62,000 nt of DNA, taken from assembly GCF_000143415.4 (NCBI RefSeq), contig NW_003314341.1:167869-229868 (forward strand), in the 5' to 3' direction. The notes beneath the pieces were generated by a model that worked only from the letters and a program-made list of their open reading frames with translations, was not told where the DNA came from and did no database searches. This stretch comes from Selaginella moellendorffii. Taxonomy: Eukaryota; Streptophyta; Lycopodiopsida; Selaginellales; Selaginellaceae. Shown in pieces: positions 34,370 to 44,680 of this stretch. A program made the position numbers and the translations under genes. The stretch's first letter is position 1; each line of letters begins with the position of its first letter.

Positions 34370-35009
34370 CCTAGTGTGCCTAATTAGCACCATCTTATTA
34401 TATATATTAGCCGTACATTAAAACCTATGGAGATGAACTACTCCACGACAAAGAAGGAGTGTTTAGTAGCAATTTGGGGTTTCATGAAAAACTTTATGCA
34501 TATTTACATGGTTCTCGAACGTTACTAAAAGGTCATCATGTTGTAATTACTTAATGGTTGTATTGCTTAGTAGGCTTTAAAGCTTCAAATATATAATTTT
34601 GATGTTGTTTATTGCTCTGGAAGATGGTGATGCCTTTTCTCGAGCTCCTCTTCCTTCTTCACTTTCTTTTCATATTTCTAATGAGCCTATGGTTCTAGCA
34701 TTTGTGGATTTTTTGGATGAAGATTCTATGTCATTAGTGGTTGCTATACTTGATATTTAAGTATGCAAGGCTTAAAAGATTGAGCCATGGATTTGAAGGC
34801 TCATCACTTGTTAATGACTTGCCATTTTAGCATTTACATTCTTAACATAACCTTGAGGATGGTCTTCTTTATTTTATAGGGATGGATCCTAATAATCATT
34901 TACAGCTGGTGGTCTCTTTGATCTTTATTCTATGCTTCCTCCATGCCTAAAAGGATTCTTCTATTTTAAGTGCACATATGGGACATCATCATGTGACCAA
35001 GAAGCTATG
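34370..35009 (+). pseudogene. Old Ty3/gypsy element: RNase H and integrase finger remnants
   Basis: The RNase H frame resumes as YISRTLKPMEMNYSTTKKE (about 34405), then a decayed stretch. Near 34950-35000 AHMGHHHVTKK resembles the first half of the integrase H2C2 finger. Here element B5 begins. The integrase core is missing. Confidence 0.65.
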
Positions 35010-35851
35010 TGTAAGGAACCAACTCCCCGAGATGTCATATGCTAAAGGATCCCCGAAAGCATAACCGAAATGACAAAGAGTTCATCAGATGGGACCGAGT
35101 CGAAGATCGAGTCCAAGACCGACTTTGAGACCAAGTTCGAGATAGAGTTCGGAATCGAGCCCGAGGCCGAATCAGAGACCTCTCCAATAGTGCTTCCAAA
35201 TTGACTTGAGGTTGAGACTGGGCCGAGGGGCCTTGGGTGGGAGTGAGCATGGGCTTGGGTGGTGCCGGAGGGGCCACCCAGGGAAGTGCTCAAGAGCAGC
35301 TCTCACTCCCGAAAGGGAAACCGACTGCAGTGCTCCTGGCTCATGTGGAGTGGTGCCCCACTTGAGTACCTTGTGGCTCATTGGTCCTCGCCCTTCCTAG
35401 GGGCTTGGGCCTTCCCTTCGGGATGGAAGTGGGGGGGTAGAGGTACCCATACCAAGCCGTTAGGCCACAGTGTTTTGCCCCGATGTCCCGAAGCAAGTGT
35501 TGCACCCAAGGCTTGGAATTTAGAGGGTCCTATGATCAAGCCTTGTTGTACCAAGGGGTGTTAGGAACCTGGAGGCTTGGTGTGCTTGGCTACTTGTGCC
35601 TGCGGGGAGTGTAGCCGAACCTTAAGTCCAATCTAACTCGGGGAGGGGGATTAAGAGAGCTTTGGGAATCTGTGGATGGATGCTAACGCTCCGTTGCTTG
35701 TGTAGTGAGTAACTGAAACCAAGTAGGACCAAGTAGAAGCTAGTACAATAGGTGAGAACCTTGGTGAGGGAACTTAGCACAGGCCAAGGCAGGGTTGGTC
35801 AGATAGACGAGGTAAGCTGGCAAATTGGAAAGGAAAAATTTGTGGCTTACA
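35010..35851 (+). mobile_element. 5' LTR of B5, array and poly-G deleted
   Basis: It starts TGTAAGGAACC and ends GTGGCTTACA, 842 bp. Compared with the B1 LTR it lacks about 316 bp, from within the GAGTCC/GAGACC array (join near 35180) through the poly-G module to just before the TCTCC..AGTGGTGCTTCC block. Confidence 0.85.
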
Positions 35852-38348
35852 ATTTGGTATCGGAGCCTTTTCCTCAGTTCTAGCTAAGGATAGAGGCGGA
35901 TTGCTGGGAGATGGCAAAGGCAGGACATAAGCGAACCCAGGCGGAGACAGAACCCCCACCAGAGCTGGAGCCTCCGGTCGAACAAGAGGCTATGGATGAG
36001 GAATCCTTGCATGAGGAGGACTCCAGTGAGGAAACTTCCAAACAGGAGTCCGGTGGCGAGGTTCGGTCGTCCAAGGCTCGATTGAACGTTCTAGAAGGAC
36101 AATTGGCGCAGACCAATGCTCTACTGGAGACTCTCGTACGCAAGCTAAAGTGTGACAAGAAGCGGAAGAAAAAGAAAAAGACTGCAGATGCTGGCAACGC
36201 AGAAGGTGTGGACCCTTCGACAAGGACTGAGGCAAAACCAGACAAGGTTAAACAAACCGAAGTGGAATCAGTCCTTCAGGTAGTTCCCAAGTACAAACCA
36301 AAGCCCCCACCGGTCTTCAAGGGAGTGAACGATTATAAGGTGGTGGAGGATTGGTTTTACGATATGGAGGACTACTTCTGAGCGTTGCGGTTACCGAGCT
36401 CGGAGAAGGTCCCATATGCAAAACTATACTTGGCAGATAATGCCAAGTCTTGGTGGAGAACGACAGAGGCCAACGAAGGACCAGTGGCCACTTGGGAAAT
36501 GATGAAGGTGAGGATCCGCGTGACTTATGTTCCTCCGAATGCTACTCTACATCTAAGGGACGAGCTGAGTAGGCTGAAGCAGACCGGAACCATTCAAGAA
36601 TATGTGAATGGGTTTATGGCAAAGAGGATACTTGTCACGGACATGGGGGATATGGATGCGTTCCATGCCTTCATATCAGGTTTGCAAACCTGGGCTCGCG
36701 GTGAGGTGATGCATTGGAACCCAACCAACTACAAGGAAACGTTGGATGCGGCCATCAAGGTGCATTTCATCGTTTATCATTTCAACGTTTTTGGCGTTGA
36801 TGAACCATATCTTTGTACCCTATTTGGATCACTTTGTGGTCGTTTATATCGATAACATCCTGATCTATAGCGAGACACTAGAGGAGCATGCCGAACACTT
36901 GGAGAAAGTGTTTGAAAAACTAAGGGAACACAAACTGTATGCTAAAGAGAGCAATGCTCAACAAGAGGTAAAGTTTCTTGGGCATCTAGTGGCCCAGGAC
37001 AAGCTCAAGGTGGACTTGGAGAAGGTCCAAGCGATCTAGGAATGGGAGCGACCATTGAATGTACATGAGTTAAGGGCATTCTTGGGGCTATGCAACTACT
37101 ACCGAAAGTTTATCAGACACTATTCGAGAGTAGCCCTACCCTTAACAAACCAAACAGGAAAAGGGAAGATGGTTTGGACAGCGGAATGCGAGGCGGCATT
37201 CGTCCACCTCAAAGGGAAGTTGAGGAAGGCTCCCGTGTTGGCATTACCAGACTTTGGTAAGGACTTTGAGGTAGAAACGGATGCTTCGAACTTTGCGTTG
37301 GGCGCAGTTCTGAAGCAAGACAACCATCTAGTAGCATTCTTCTCGAAGAAGTTGGACAAGGCTCAACAGAAGTGGCCTGCCCACGAGAAGGAATTGTTTG
37401 TGGTGGTCAAGGCACTCAAGGAGTGGCAACACTACCTTGGGAGACACTTCAAGGTTTACACAGACAATGTGGCAACGAAACACTTCTTGTCACAGCCCGA
37501 CCAAAGAGGGAAACAAGATCAATGGGCCAATGCCTTGGCTGAGTTTGATTGCAAGATTCTGGACAAGCCTGGGAAGAGCAACATCGTGGCAGATGCGCTA
37601 AGTCAAAAAGCGAGCTTGAGGTTGATGATATCGAGCGCGACAGCAACCTTTAGGGACGATGTGCAAACAGCATATGAGAATGATGGTCTAGCCCAAGAAG
37701 TGTTGCTGAGGAATCTAGAGGCACGGGAAGCTCACCAAAGAGGTGAGCTGCCAACGGAAGAGAAAACGGGCTATGCAGAACGCAACGGACTCATCTATTA
37801 CAAGCAAACGAGGGTGTATGTTCCAGAAGGGGAACTAAGGAAGGTAGCCTTAGAAGAGTGTCATGACGGACCTCTTGCAGGACACAGCAGAGTGCCGAAG
37901 ACGATGGGCTTACTCAAGAGGAAGTACCATTGGCCAGATATGGCTAAGGACGTCCAAGACTATGTAAAGACATATCCAACATGTCAACAGGTCAAAGCCG
38001 TGACTAAGGCTAGTGGGGTCTTGTTGCAAAGCATCCCAATTCTAGATCATCCGTGGAAATGTCTTACGATGGACTTCATCATGGGACTCCCCCCAAGCGA
38101 GGGGTTTGATGCAATATTTGTGGTGGTAGACTGATTTTCGAAAATGGCACATTTCATACCCACCACAACGGAAGTGGATGCGGAAGGTGTGGCGAAGCTG
38201 TTCTTCGAACAAGTGGTTCAAGTGCGGGGAAGGCCGAAAGAGATTATCTCAGATTGAGATAAGATCTTCACTAGTAGGTTCTGGAGGACTCTCTTGGAAC
38301 AGTATCGCACCAAGTTGAAATTCAGCACAGCCTATCACCCACAGACAG

Positions 38349-38395
38349 GTATTGGGTATTAAGTCAAGTTTGATGGCACTAACACTTCTTGACAG
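38349..38395 (+). other. Candidate intron 1 in B5 integrase (47 nt)
   Basis: It begins GTATTGGGT and ends TTGACAG with CTAAC about 15 nt before the AG. Its removal joins the exact conserved motif HPQT-D-GQTERVNR with the split aspartate codon restored. This is the cleanest example. Confidence 0.8.
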
Positions 38396-38813
38396 ACGGA
38401 CAAACGGAAAGGGTGAATAGGCAGCTAGAGGATTATTTGCGATGCTATGTCTCGGGAGACCAGACCAATTGGGTAAGTCATTTGGGACTTGCGGAAATGT
38501 GTTATAACAACTCACCACATTCGAGTATCGGGGTGAGTCCATGGGAAGTCATCAATGGGCGAGCTATTGAAGGTCCTATGGAACTCGGCATGGCCGAGTA
38601 TCATGGAGAGTTACCCGCAGTGGAGGCATTCACAGTGGAGAGACTCAGCATTTGGAATCTAGTGAGGGATTCCTTGGAACGGGCTCAACAAAGGCAAACC
38701 AAGTACGTGAACTAGAAGCGCTGTAATGTAGAATTCCAAGTTGGGGAGAAGGTGTGGCTGAACACCAAGAACCTCAAGCTACCACGTGGGATCAGCCAGA
38801 AGTTGACCCAAAG

Positions 38814-38865
38814 GTAAAAATGCATGTCTTCCTATAAATGAATTGATCTTGAGTTCCTTAGGCAG
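38814..38865 (+). other. Candidate intron 2 in B5 integrase (52 nt)
   Basis: It begins GTAAAAATG and ends TTAGGCAG. Its removal joins LTQR to FAGPYEI in frame. Confidence 0.75.
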
Positions 38866-39649
38866 GTTCGCGGGGCCTTACGAGATTGAGGCACGAATCG
38901 GTAAAGTGGCTTACCGTCTCTGACTTCCTCGAGAGATGGGGAAGATGCACCCCGTGTTCCACGTGAACTTACTCAAGCCGTACTTTGAGGATCCTCTTCG
39001 CAAGGACCAAGTAAGACCTTTACCTGAGGTTATGCAAGGGGAAGAGGAATACAAAGTCGAGGCCATCCTCAATGCGCGCAAAAGCAAGCGACAAGGATGC
39101 GAGGTGAGAGAGTTCCATGTAAAGTGGAAAGGATTTCCACACTGCGAAGCAACATGGGAACCGGAGGAGAACCTAGCGAATGCATGAGATCTAGTAGAGG
39201 AATTTCTGCAAGGCAGAACTCTATGTACTTATGCAAAGTTCAATTAAAATATCAATTTGTGAAGTTGAGCAAAGGCATATGTTGGGACCCGAAGGCGCGC
39301 CGAAAGTAAGCTAATTAGCATGGGTTGGCTAGGTCGACCAAGCGTAGGGCACTATGCCCGACTCCCCGCGGAGATGTCGAATCCATAGATGTATTCTACG
39401 GAGGTTGGGTTCAAGTCCCAACCCCCTAGTAAAGCAAGACTAGGTTCAAGTCCTGACCCCATACTAGGGCGTGGTGAGGTGAGGGGTATAGGGACACCTA
39501 TATTCCATTGTCATGGGCTCTTGGCCGGGGAGGCTAACTTAGGCACACCACTAAGTGGGGGGATGCCCTCGGAGACATGGTCAACAAGTCGTAGGATGAC
39601 AAAGAGACATTCGATGTGGGCATCAAACTTCTTCTATAGGTGGTGGAGT

Positions 39650-40744
39650 TGTAAAGAACCGACTCCCCGAGATGTCATAAGCTAAAGGATCCCCGAAAGC
39701 ATGACTGAAATGACAAAGAGTTCATCGAATGGGACCGAGTCGAAGATCGAGTCCAAGACCAATTCTGAGACCGAGTTCGAGATAGAGTCTGGGATCGAGC
39801 TCGAGGCAGAATCGGAGACCGAGTTCGAGACAAAGTCTGAGATCCAAATCAGGTCCGAGACCGAGTCCGAGGTCAAGTCCAAAGTCGAGTCTGAGATCGG
39901 GTTTGAGATCGAGTCCGAGATCAAGTCCGACACCGAGTCCGAATACTAATACGGGTCAAGGGGTGAAAGCCCAAAGCATGCGTCTCCTAGGGGGGGGGGG
40001 GGGGGCTACAAGGGGTTCCAAAAGTATAGTAGGGATAGTGAGGTCCAGGAACCAGTCTTGAAGGAACTCTCTAGTGGTGCTTCCAAACTGACTTGAGGTT
40101 GAGACTGGGGCCGAGGGGCCTTGGGTGGGAGTGAGCATGGGCTTGGGTGGTGCCGGAGGGGCCACCCAGGGAAGTGCTCAAGAGCAGCTCCCATTCCCGA
40201 AAGGGAAACCGACCGACTGCAGTGCTCCTGGCTTATGTGGAGTGGTGCCCCACTTGAGTACCTTGTGGCTCATTGGTCCTCGCCCTTCTTAGGGGCTTGG
40301 GCCTTCCCTTCGGGATGGAAGTGGGGGGGTAGAGGTACCCATACCGAGCCGTTGGGCCACGGTGTTTCGCCCCGATGTCCTAAAGCAAGTGTTGCACCCA
40401 AGGCTTGGGATTTAGAGGGTCCCATGATCAAGCCTTGTTGTACCAAGGGATGTTAAGAACTTGGAGGCTTGGTGTGCTTGGCTGCTTATGCCTGCGGGGA
40501 GTGTAGTTGAACCTTAAGTCCAATCTAACCTAGGGAGGGGGATTGGGAGAGATTTGGGAATCCGTGAATGGATGGCTAATGCTCTATTGCTTGTGTAGTG
40601 AGTAGCTGAAACTAAGTAGAACCAAGTAGGAGCTGGTACAGTAGGTGGGAACCTTGGCGAGGGGACTTAGCAAAGGCCAAGGTAGTGTTGGTTGGATAGA
40701 TGAGGTAAGTTAGCAAATTGGAAAGGAAAAATTTATAGCTGACA
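39650..40744 (+). mobile_element. 3' LTR of chromovirus B5
   Basis: It starts TGTAAAGAACC and ends TAGCTGACA, 1095 bp. Array at about 39735-39948, then the poly-G module at about 39959-40040. Unlike the 5' LTR it is full length, so the two LTRs cannot be dated by simple comparison. Confidence 0.85.
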
Positions 40745-41260
40745 ATAAACTCTTATATAGTCATGATCCAATACTACCAACAAAGTTGGGTGTACCTTTG
40801 CAATTGTCATGGGCTATTAATGTTAAGTATTTAATGAACATTCTTCCACTTATTCCAATAGAGTTTGTTGAACACTTGGGCCATATACAAGTGTGACAAC
40901 AATAGCACTATAACTCCCATTTTGTAAAGTATAAAGTGGATGATTTAGTATTAGTCTATTTTCCCCATCTTATGGTATGTGGTTTATCTAAAGGGATCGA
41001 TCCTTGCTCAATGGAAAAGACTATATTAAGTGTTATAACAAATTAGACCACAAGTTTATAAAGTTTGGCATAACATCCAATAGCCCAATCCTCTATAAAT
41101 TGTACATGTACAATAATTGAAATGCTTTGTACAAAGGGATCATGAATAACTGGCACCATTTATAGATCAACTAATGCCTTCTTTTGATATTCCTCCAGAT
41201 CCTCTAGATGAGAGAATCCTGATGGTATTTCATCATTTCGAGAGGGGATGATATGAGGTC
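40745..41260 (+). pseudogene. Old Ty3/gypsy element: integrase C-terminal remnant
   Basis: Fragments such as SHFVKYKVDDLVLVYFP (about 40915) resemble the integrase C-terminal F-K-V-G-D-x-V-L-V block. The region ends in FFDIPPDPLDE...HHFERG (about 41180-41245), directly followed by the purine-rich GAGAGGGGA and TGATATGAGG, a possible start of its 3' LTR. It is probably the other side of the element seen at 31700-35009. Confidence 0.55.
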
Positions 41261-42430
41261 CAAGTGTACAGCTATAATGCTATATACTAATATTATTATA
41301 ATGGGATTTTGGCAGTTGTTAAATTTGTTTTAATTCAAACCACTCGCTCTTGTATATAAACTAGGGTTTTTGGGTTAATTGAGATGCACATTTCTGTATT
41401 TCCTTTCCTTATTCTATGCACTCAAAGATTGTTATATTATTGATAATTAAAAGAATATTAGTGTTAGATAAATTTAAATTATTAATTACAAGATATTTAC
41501 AATTGATATTTCCTCTTTCTACTACCAAAAGAAAAAAGGAAACAATAAATTCATGGAAAATTCTACCATAATTTAAGATCATACATCATCCAAAAAGTGA
41601 ATTATTCTTTATATTATCTAATTATAGTAACAAATTAGAATTATAATTTATATTAAATTTATTTTTCTTTCTAATATTGATAGCCTCATATGTATCAAGC
41701 ATATAAAGTTATCTATATAATGGTAGTGTGCTGGTAGCAGAATATGTTGATGCCATATTGATAAATTTGACTATGTATTCTAAAGTAATATATGCCTTTA
41801 GTATTTAAATTCATAACAATTAAAATTTTAATTTAATTTAATTTACTATCAATAATTTATAAACAATACAACTATGATGATTGTGTGTTATCATTTTCAA
41901 AGTATATATTTATATGAGTTTTATCTCTTGAGTTTATATTAGTATTGTCAAGGTCTAAAGTTTAGCATGCTCAACATTTAAATTATTACATTAGCATGTT
42001 CAAAGTTATTTTGAGTGTGAATATGTAATAGTTCAAGGCAAGTAGTGACATATGTCTCCTAATATTTAAACACTTTAAATTTTCAGAGAGTGTTTTTTAA
42101 GAAAAAACCCTAAAAGGACCTAAACTCCAATGAGCCACAAGAAAATAATACTATTTCAAGGTCACCTAATAAATTAGCTGTTTTTCTTCACAAAACAGGA
42201 GCTTCCTAGAGTTGCCCAATGTCTCACCCAGATTAGCTGTTCTTTGCATAGCAAGAGCACAATTTACACACACCTTGAACTGTAAAAAAGGGGAAGTTGT
42301 GCTAGAGCAAGCAACAAAATGATTGGCATGCCTTTTTGAGGCCATGGTGAGCTTAAAGCTTCACATGCTTTTCATTGCTTTGACCACCACTACCACTGCA
42401 GAAATCAAGAACCTAATCCAATTGTTTGGT
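41261..42430. other. AT-rich sequence at the border of the gene-rich arm
   Basis: About 1.2 kb, very AT-rich, with only short open frames. Its left end may include a decayed LTR of the older gypsy element. No gene seen. Confidence 0.5.
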
Positions 42431-42437
42431 GTGTCTT

Positions 42438-42800
42438 ATGCTTGTCTCCTGGAATGCTCTAATGCTAGGATATGTAAGGAACCTAACCACTCATAATGGC
42501 AAAGTTGTGTGGTGGAGCTTTTGAGGTAATTTGGTGGTGATGTACCTCAAGAAAAGGCATAGCATCTTTTGTCTTTTAGTGCAGATCATAGTTTAGGGCA
42601 GCTAGACTTTCTGTCTTTTAGGGCTGGATCATAACTCAAAGAACTAGTAAGGAGAGATGGCTCTTGAGTTTCTGGACAGGATAGAGGTTGAAGGAGTGGA
42701 TGCAAGCTATGCTGTTGCTTTCAAGGCTTGCTTGGGCTTGGTGGCTTAAGAATAAGGGAAGCTTGTCAAAGTTTTAGCTCTAGAGAATACAATGACACTT
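42438..42800 (+). pseudogene. PLS-type PPR gene relic
   Basis: One frame from 42438 reads MLVSWNALMLGYVRN and another at 42651-42749 reads GEMALEFLDRIEVEGVD followed by AVAFKACLGLVA. Both match the typical wording of plant PLS-class pentatricopeptide repeats (VVSWNAMIxGY; EALELFxxMxxEGV; KACSxLxA). Stops and frameshifts separate them. No upstream targeting peptide or longer array is seen. Confidence 0.5.
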
Positions 42801-42930
42801 CAGCTATGAGAGGTAGATGGGGTTTGCAAGCTATGGCTTTGAGAACTTACCTTAACCTTGTTCTTTATAGGACTAGAGCTGAACTCTTTGATGGTTCTGG
42901 CTGTGTTGAAGGCTAGCTGTAACTCTACCA

Positions 42931-43179
42931 CTCCACATATGCCATGACATACCCAAATAGACACATGTCAAATACCTATATTACCTCTCTCAAGCCAATG
43001 AGCACCAAAGTTATAGTGCTTTTCCATTGTCCAAAACTAATATCAAGAATTTTTTTTTCATGACCATGCCTGGGATCCAATGGCCAGTGAACCTCCCCCT
43101 TATCAGTAAATTATAGATATTAATGAAGGTCTTTTGTAAAAAGACTGAATTCTGTTTAGAAGTACATCAAGACGGAGTA
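42931..43179. other. Intergenic, downstream of DVR
   Basis: Non-coding, AT-rich stretch containing the probable 3' untranslated region of the minus-strand DVR gene. No distinct terminator signal was identified. Confidence 0.4.
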
Positions 43180-44391
43180 TTAACTATCACTACGCAAGAA
43201 CGATGGAACTTGCTCTCCCAGTTCCTGACCTGCCATGCCCTCCATAACCACTCTTTGGAAGAATGCTTCCAATGTATCAGTGCCATAGCTGGGTGTCGCA
43301 TCGGCATCATAGCATCCGGTGTCCGGATCTAGCACTAGCATGCTCTCCGCTGCGTAGTATCTCCCAATCTTCGCGTACTCGGCAGCATCCTGGATGCCCG
43401 CATTGTCTGGGAAGAATCCAGCTACGGAATCGAGCAGCCCAATCGCGAAATCCATAATCTGGATTGGAACCTTAACAAATCTTCGCGACTTCCCGGTGAT
43501 TTCAAAGAGGAGGTCGCCCTGTTCCAGAGGAGTGTAGGCTCGGCCAGGACCACCGATTGGCAGCAGCTTCTGGTGCTTGGATTCATCCGAGATGCAGTCG
43601 CAGATAAAAGATGCGAGGTCAGATTCGCTGATGGGCTTGCAAGAACAGAGGCGTCCATCGCCAAACACCACAAATGGCCCCCCGGCCTTGACGATGTCCA
43701 CCTGGCCGGCCAAGCTCTTGAAAAACGCCGTGGGCCGCACGATGCTCCACGTCGGATTGGATGGCAGCCCTTGGATCTCCGCCTCGAGCTTGAGCTTGGC
43801 TCGCTGGAAATGTAGGAGTGGCTTTTGCACGCAAATCGCCGAGAGGAGCACCAGATGTGATGCTCCAAGCTCCAATCCCACATCGAAGCTGTTGCGACTG
43901 GCCTGGTAATCAATGTTCCATGAATCCGCCACTCCGCCGCTCCGGCTCGCCAGGCAGCACACCACCACATCTATCTTCCCAATTCCCTGCGATGTTAGCG
44001 ACTTCTCCAGGGATTCCTTGTTGGTCACATCCCCCGTAACACACTCTAAGGATCCGGAGGAGGATTTCTCTTCTTCCACGGAGGGATTTGCGTTTGATCC
44101 CTGGCGTGCCACTGCCACGACCTTGTAGCCCCGATTCAGGAGCTCCTTGACCACGAATCGACCAATGTAGCCTGTGCTGCCGGTGACCATCACACTCACC
44201 TCCTCGGCTGGCTTGCCACCATAGCCGTAGTTAGACTTGCTCGATACGCATTGGCACCACCACTTGAAATTTCTTGAGCTCTTGAACCCGCGATGGAGAT
44301 TCCAATTCCATGCCTTGTTTCTGCCGCTCCAGCCACTGTGATTGAAAGGTGCGGCTGCTCCATAGCTTGCTGCGAGAAAAGCAGCGGCCAT
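43180..44391 (-). CDS. DVR: Divinyl chlorophyllide a 8-vinyl-reductase, chloroplast
   Basis: This enzyme reduces the 8-vinyl group of divinyl (proto)chlorophyllide to ethyl with NADPH, a late step of chlorophyll synthesis in plastids. The 403-residue single-exon frame has a basic, Ser/Trp-rich N-terminus of about 60 residues that suits a transit peptide. Next comes the Rossmann nucleotide-binding motif GSTGYIG (residues 71-77), the block [20 protein letters not shown], and the C-terminal [14 protein letters not shown] and [11 protein letters not shown] segments, all characteristic of plant DVR (PCB2 type). The start at 44391 gives the transit peptide, and no other upstream start is needed. 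Absence of introns is unremarkable for this gene. It lies in the same orientation as the F-box gene upstream, 289 bp away. Identity is confident; activity is inferred. Confidence 0.95.
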   Translation of the reverse strand: MAAAFLAASYGAAAPFNHSGWSGRNKAWNWNLHRGFKSSRNFKWWCQCVSSKSNYGYGGKPAEEVSVMVTGSTGYIGRFVVKELLNRGYKVVAVARQGSNANPSVEEEKSSSGSLECVTGDVTNKESLEKSLTSQGIGKIDVVVCCLASRSGGVADSWNIDYQASRNSFDVGLELGASHLVLLSAICVQKPLLHFQRAKLKLEAEIQGLPSNPTWSIVRPTAFFKSLAGQVDIVKAGGPFVVFGDGRLCSCKPISESDLASFICDCISDESKHQKLLPIGGPGRAYTPLEQGDLLFEITGKSRRFVKVPIQIMDFAIGLLDSVAGFFPDNAGIQDAAEYAKIGRYYAAESMLVLDPDTGCYDADATPSYGTDTLEAFFQRVVMEGMAGQELGEQVPSFLRSDS

Positions 44392-44680
44392 AAAAGCCTA
44401 TCTATCTTGTTTCTATATCTTGATTTTCATGGGTGATTAGATTAAGATAGAGCGTCACCTTTAGCTTTCTTTGTTTGTGGCTAGAGCACGACAAGATCTT
44501 CCGTATATTTCTGGTTTCTGGAGGATGACTTTTAGAGTCCAGAGCGAGAACTCAGCCGACAAAGGTCGCTTTTTTTCTTTTTTCTGTTCTGTTTGGAGCG
44601 TCTCCTGCGGCTCCATACCTATCCCCTGCCTGAACAAAACTAAGAAAACTTTGCTTGCTGTGCTGCTGCTGCTGCTGCTT
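44392..44680 (-). promoter_or_regulatory. DVR upstream region
   Basis: These 289 bp between two minus-strand genes must hold the DVR promoter and the F-box gene 3' end. A run of CTG units at about 44660-44679 lies beside the F-box stop. No specific promoter element is claimed. Confidence 0.4.

Larger units (their letters stand above)
35911..39190 (+). pseudogene. gag-pol of chromovirus B5 (defective)
   Basis: The gag start MAKAGHKRTQ (35911) opens an acidic, Glu/Pro-rich frame stopped at 36379-36381. The gag core continues to about 36765 (KLYLADNAKSWW, a typical Ty3 gag segment). It is then fused to RT downstream of the [12 protein letters not shown] block, and RT keeps only a damaged active site (VVVYIDN for YIDD). 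From 37055 a 359-codon frame covers the RT thumb, a complete RNase H and the integrase zinc finger and part of the core to a stop at 38132-38134. Two intron-like inserts follow (38349-38395 and 38814-38865), then the chromodomain (39050-39190). The gag knuckle, protease and half of RT are gone, so it is non-autonomous. Confidence 0.87.
35010..40744 (+). mobile_element. Ty3/gypsy chromovirus B5, both LTRs, internal deletion
   Basis: 5' LTR 35010-35851, primer-binding site TGGTATCGGAGC (35855-35866), gag from 35911, a deletion fusing gag to mid reverse transcriptase near 36770, RNase H, integrase, chromodomain, T-arm-bearing untranslated region, polypurine-like tract, 3' LTR 39650-40744. It lies between remnants of the older gypsy element. 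No clear target duplication is seen (CTATG before, ATAAA after), so one edge was probably rearranged. Confidence 0.88.
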
